From contig DVOV01000052.1 in the NCBI GenBank assembly GCA_018713375.1, forward strand, positions 1-8,061: a stretch of 8,061 nucleotides of DNA, in the 5' to 3' direction. Of the stretch, positions 5,593 through 8,061 are shown piece by piece (position 1 is the first letter of the stretch; each line of letters begins with the position of its first letter). The notes under the pieces are model-generated. The model searched no databases, had not been told where the DNA came from, and worked only from the letters and a program-made list of their open reading frames with translations. This DNA comes from Candidatus Scatomorpha stercorigallinarum (lineage in GTDB: Bacteria > Bacillota_A > Clostridia > Oscillospirales > Oscillospiraceae). Both the position numbers and the translations under genes were made by a program.

Positions 5593-5692
5593 ATACATAT
5601 AGCGCAAAGCGACAAAACGGCGCATGGGAAATGAAAACTGTCATAAGAGCAAACGGCTGGCTTTCCAGCATTTTAAGGAGAAGTGATCACAC

Positions 5693-6787
5693 ATGAAACT
5701 CGGCATCGTCGGGCTGCCTAACGTTGGCAAGTCTACACTGTTCAACGCCATCACCAACGCGGGGGCGGAGAGCGCGAACTATCCCTTCTGCACCATCGAG
5801 CCGAACGTCGGCGTGGTGGCCGTGCCGGACGAGCGGCTGGACTTCCTGGCCGAGCTTTACAAGCCGAAAAAATACACCCCCGCCACCATCGAGTTCGTGG
5901 ACATCGCCGGGCTCGTCAAGGGCGCCAGCAAGGGCGAGGGGCTGGGAAATAAATTTTTGGAGAACATTCGCCGCACCGACGCCGTCATACATGTGGTGAG
6001 GTGCTTCGACGACCCCGATATCGTCCACGTGGAGGGCGGCTGCGACCCGGCGCGGGACATCGAGATCATCGACCTGGAGCTCATCATGGCCGACATGGAG
6101 GTGCTCGAGCGGCGCATCGAGCGCGTGAAAAAAGCCGCCAAGGGCGGCGACAAGAAGCTTTTGCGCGACGCTGAGACGCTGGAGGGCCTGCTCGCCCACC
6201 TCAACGAGGGCAAGAGCGCCCGCAGCTGGGACGCCGACGAGGAGGCTTTCGCCCTGGCCGCGGAGAGCGACCTGCTGAGCCTGAAGCCCGTCATCTATGC
6301 CGCCAACATGGACGAGGGCGGCTTTGCCGGCTACGCCGCCAACGGCTATTACCAGACCGTGAAGGCCATCGCGGACGCCGAGGGGGCGCTGGTGCTGCCC
6401 ATCTGCGCCAAGATCGAGCAGGAGATACGCGAGCGGCCCGCCGAGGACCGCGAGATGTTCCTCGAGGAGCTGGGCATGAGCGAGGCGGGGCTGGAGCGGC
6501 TGATAAAGTGTTCCTACGACCTGCTGGGGCTCATCAGCTTCCTCACCTGCGGGCCGGACGAGTGCCGGGCCTGGACCATCAAAAAGGGCACCAAGGCCCC
6601 GCAGGCCGCCGGCAAGATACATTCGGACTTTGAGCGCGGCTTCATCCGCGCGGAGATCGTGGCCTTCGACGACCTCAAAGCCTGCGGCAGCATGGCCGCC
6701 GCCCGGGAGAAGGGGCTCGTCCGCAGCGAGGGCAAGGAATATGTGATGAAGGACGGCGACGTGACGCTGTTCCGCTTCAACGTCTGA
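5693..6787 (+). CDS. ychF: Redox-regulated ATPase YchF (Obg-related P-loop NTPase)
   Basis: This 364-residue protein matches the universal YchF/OLA1 family in length and layout. The P-loop GLPNVGKST is at 7-15, switch II DIAGLVKGASKGEGLGN at 70-86, and a helical insert spans about 130-170. In place of the GTPase NKxD motif it has NMDE (205-208), the change that gives this family its preference for ATP. The C-terminal TGS domain (about 281-364) contains RAWTIKKGTKAPQAAGKIH and ends DVTLFRFNV, both near-invariant in the family. YchF binds ribosomes and is linked to translation and to oxidative-stress control. The AAGGAG site (5675-5680) is 12 nt from the ATG, longer than usual. The ATG is still clearly right, because MKLGIVGLPNVGK is the conserved N-terminus. 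It starts a two-gene unit with the SLH protein. Confidence 0.97.
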   Translation: MKLGIVGLPNVGKSTLFNAITNAGAESANYPFCTIEPNVGVVAVPDERLDFLAELYKPKKYTPATIEFVDIAGLVKGASKGEGLGNKFLENIRRTDAVIHVVRCFDDPDIVHVEGGCDPARDIEIIDLELIMADMEVLERRIERVKKAAKGGDKKLLRDAETLEGLLAHLNEGKSARSWDADEEAFALAAESDLLSLKPVIYAANMDEGGFAGYAANGYYQTVKAIADAEGALVLPICAKIEQEIRERPAEDREMFLEELGMSEAGLERLIKCSYDLLGLISFLTCGPDECRAWTIKKGTKAPQAAGKIHSDFERGFIRAEIVAFDDLKACGSMAAAREKGLVRSEGKEYVMKDGDVTLFRFNV

Positions 6788-6801
6788 GAAAGGAAAATGC
6801 C

Positions 6802-7992
6802 ATGAAAAAGCTGTTGTCAGCCGCCCTGGCGGCACTGCTGGCCGTCTCTGCGGCGGCCACCGCGGCCCTGGCCGAGGGCGCGCAGCTGAGCGACGTGCCG
6901 GAGGGCGCCTGGTACGCCGTGGAAGTGAACGAGATGGTGGCCGCGGGCTATATCTCCGGCTACGAGGACGGCAGCTTCCGCCCGGACAACGAGGTCAGCC
7001 TGGCGGAATTCGTCACCATGACGGCGCGCTGCCAGGGCCTGGAGACGGGCGAGGAGTACGGCCACTGGGCCGGCGTGCAGATGCGCAACGCCTACGATTC
7101 CGGCTGGCTGACGGAGGAGGACGCCGCCTGGACGGAGTTCAATACGCCCGTCACGCGCGAGCTGGCGTCGCGCATACTCGGCGCGGCGCTGGAGCTGGAG
7201 GCGGGGGACGCCTCCGCGCTCACGTTCACGGACAGCGCTGGCATCAACAGCGCCTATGCGCCATATGTGGCGGCGATGGTGGAGGCCGGGCTGCTCAACG
7301 GCTTTGAGGACGGCAGCTTCCGCCCGCAGTCGCCGCTGACGCGCGCGCAGGCGGCGGTGCTCATCTACCGAGCCACGCAGCCGGCAGCGCCGGAGGAGCC
7401 GGAAGAGGAGGCCCCCTCGGAAGAAGGGGAGGACGGCCAGCAGGCGGCCAACCTGGTGTCCACCGCGCCGGACGGCACGCCCTTTGCCTCCAGCACGCGC
7501 CTGGGGGACTATGATAACGGCAACTTCTCCATCGCCGTGGAGAACGGCGTCGCCACCGTGACGGTGACGCACGCCGAGCTCTGGACGGACGCCGCGGACC
7601 CGGAGTCCGCGGACGAGGCCGAGCGCGCCGAGGCCCAGCGCCGCGAGCGCATCTACGAGGCCATCGCGCAGCCGCGGCGCATACCCCTGCAGGGGGCGGT
7701 GAGCGCCGTTTATGAGCTGCCCTGCTCCACCTGGTTCCCGGGGGCGGACGCCAACGCCGTCGTCGCCACGGCCAACGGCAAGTGGTACTATATTGACCTC
7801 TGCGGGGCGGAGAGCGACGGCGTGCCCACCGCAACGGAGCTGACGGCGCTCGACGGCCTGGACGTGCAGGCGCTCGATTTCCGCACCACCAGCCACACCA
7901 GCGGCGCTTCCCAGGTCGTGGGCAACGACTACATCGTGGCCGTCCTGGCGGACGGCAGCGAGCTCCTCGCCTGGAGCTCGGCCGCAGCCTGA
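6802..7992 (+). CDS. Secreted S-layer homology (SLH) domain protein with unassigned C-terminal domain
   Basis: The 396-residue protein has a typical signal peptide (MKKLL, hydrophobic Ala/Leu core, likely cleavage after ALA at residue 24). Three SLH repeats follow, the usual set for binding pyruvylated secondary cell-wall polymer. Repeat 1 (about 29-78) has GYEDGSFRPDNEVSLAEF, repeat 2 (about 86-132) is degenerate, and repeat 3 (about 141-192) has GFEDGSFRPQSPLTRAQ. A Pro/Glu-rich acidic linker (193-213) leads to about 180 residues without a recognised family, containing a strand-rich start (NFSIAVENGVATVTV, 241-255) and a charged Glu/Ala/Arg helix (265-287). That region has two cysteines (C308, C334). 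The protein is probably non-covalently attached to the cell wall, its tail facing outward. AAAGGA (6789-6794) lies seven bases before ATG. The gene follows ychF by 14 nt with no promoter or terminator seen between. Confidence 0.9.
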   Translation: MKKLLSAALAALLAVSAAATAALAEGAQLSDVPEGAWYAVEVNEMVAAGYISGYEDGSFRPDNEVSLAEFVTMTARCQGLETGEEYGHWAGVQMRNAYDSGWLTEEDAAWTEFNTPVTRELASRILGAALELEAGDASALTFTDSAGINSAYAPYVAAMVEAGLLNGFEDGSFRPQSPLTRAQAAVLIYRATQPAAPEEPEEEAPSEEGEDGQQAANLVSTAPDGTPFASSTRLGDYDNGNFSIAVENGVATVTVTHAELWTDAADPESADEAERAEAQRRERIYEAIAQPRRIPLQGAVSAVYELPCSTWFPGADANAVVATANGKWYYIDLCGAESDGVPTATELTALDGLDVQALDFRTTSHTSGASQVVGNDYIVAVLADGSELLAWSSAAA

Positions 7993-8007
7993 GAGCAAAA
8001 ATGAGCC

Positions 8008-8043
8008 GCGCCCCGCGCCTACTTAGGCGCGGGGCGCTTTTAT
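8008..8043 (+). terminator. Intrinsic terminator of the ychF-SLH unit
   Basis: GCGCCCCGCGCCT (8008-8020) pairs perfectly with AGGCGCGGGGCGC (8025-8037) around a four-base loop, then TTTTAT follows. It lies 15 nt past the SLH stop codon. An A-run (7997-8001) upstream is separated from the stem by a few bases, so function on the minus strand is possible but weaker. Nothing further is seen to the end of the window. Confidence 0.92.
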
Positions 8044-8061
8044 GTGCCGGAACGGCGCTTC

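Larger units (their letters stand above)
5346..5692. other. 347-nt intergenic region between the XRE regulator and ychF
   Basis: From left to right this gap holds the regulator's palindrome and promoter (5364-5403) and a strong terminator stem (5418-5447). A small imperfect hairpin follows (5463-5489; GCTCA/TGAGC outside, GCTTC/GAAGC inside). The ychF promoter (5536-5564), a palindrome at its predicted start (5576-5592) and an untranslated leader of about 120 nt complete it. Small open frames exist on both strands, including a 68-codon minus-strand frame ending at 5465 and plus-strand frames of 20 and 21 codons in the leader (starting at 5624 and 5631). None has a good ribosome binding site, and none is called as a gene. 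Confidence 0.6.

Noticed and set aside
5465..5671. 68-codon minus-strand frame called as a gene
   Set aside because: There is no Shine-Dalgarno sequence before its ATG (the site there is the ychF one on the other strand) and no known family. Only its last 15 codons look coding-like, so it is reported as a finding and not as a gene.
5687..6835. 382-codon open frame on the minus strand opposite ychF
   Set aside because: It is antisense to an unmistakable conserved gene. Its protein is a low-complexity run of Ala, Gly, Leu, Val, His and Asp, as expected from the reverse of GC-rich codons, with no motif.
6817..7998. 393-codon open frame on the minus strand opposite the SLH gene
   Set aside because: It is Arg/Ala/Gly/His-rich with no domain and no ribosome site, and it is explained by the high GC of the SLH gene, which has a signal peptide and clear repeats.

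Overview
The window most likely comes from a moderately GC-rich, Gram-positive-type anaerobe, perhaps a member of the Clostridia (Oscillospirales-like). The evidence is strong AAGGAGG ribosome binding sites before most genes, three textbook sigma-A promoters, compact intrinsic terminators, and an SLH-domain surface protein. No ribosomal RNA or other taxonomic marker is present, so the assignment is inference. No mobile element, CRISPR array or tRNA gene was seen.

Region 1 (1-3100, plus strand) is the end of a catabolic operon: the 3' end of a TRAP transporter small permease (DctQ), the complete large permease (DctM), an amidohydrolase-2 family metal hydrolase, and a classical short-chain dehydrogenase/reductase (SDR). 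DctQ and DctM overlap by one base, the hydrolase follows 21 nt later, and the SDR comes after a 68 nt gap that holds a perfect 12-bp hairpin. The simplest reading is uptake of an organic or sugar acid, followed by oxidation or reduction and hydrolysis. The substrate cannot be read from the sequence, and the substrate-binding protein (DctP) would lie upstream of the window.

Region 2 (3101-3374) is a structured intergenic stretch. It holds a probable terminator hairpin, a long G-U-containing hairpin, an 11-bp perfect dyad and a sigma-A promoter.

Region 3 (3375-5345) is a convergent pair. A MalY/PatB-family PLP-dependent C-S lyase/aminotransferase runs on the plus strand, and an XRE-type regulator with an unrecognised C-terminal domain runs on the minus strand. 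They share one apparently bidirectional terminator. The regulator has its own strong promoter, with a 16-bp palindrome over the -10 box that suggests autoregulation.

Region 4 (5346-5692) is a 347-nt gap. It contains the regulator promoter, a very strong terminator with no obvious gene to serve, a minus-strand stretch that looks like the end of a coding region, and a promoter with a GC-rich palindrome at the predicted transcription start of the next gene.

Region 5 (5693-8061, plus strand) holds the conserved ATPase gene ychF and, 14 nt later, a secreted protein with three SLH repeats and an unrecognised C-terminal domain. A strong terminator closes this unit.

Most of the window is ordinary. 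The parts most worth a second look are the regulatory structures (operator-like dyads, the terminator without a gene, the intercistronic hairpin), the two unassigned protein domains, and the unassigned substrate of the TRAP/hydrolase/SDR module.
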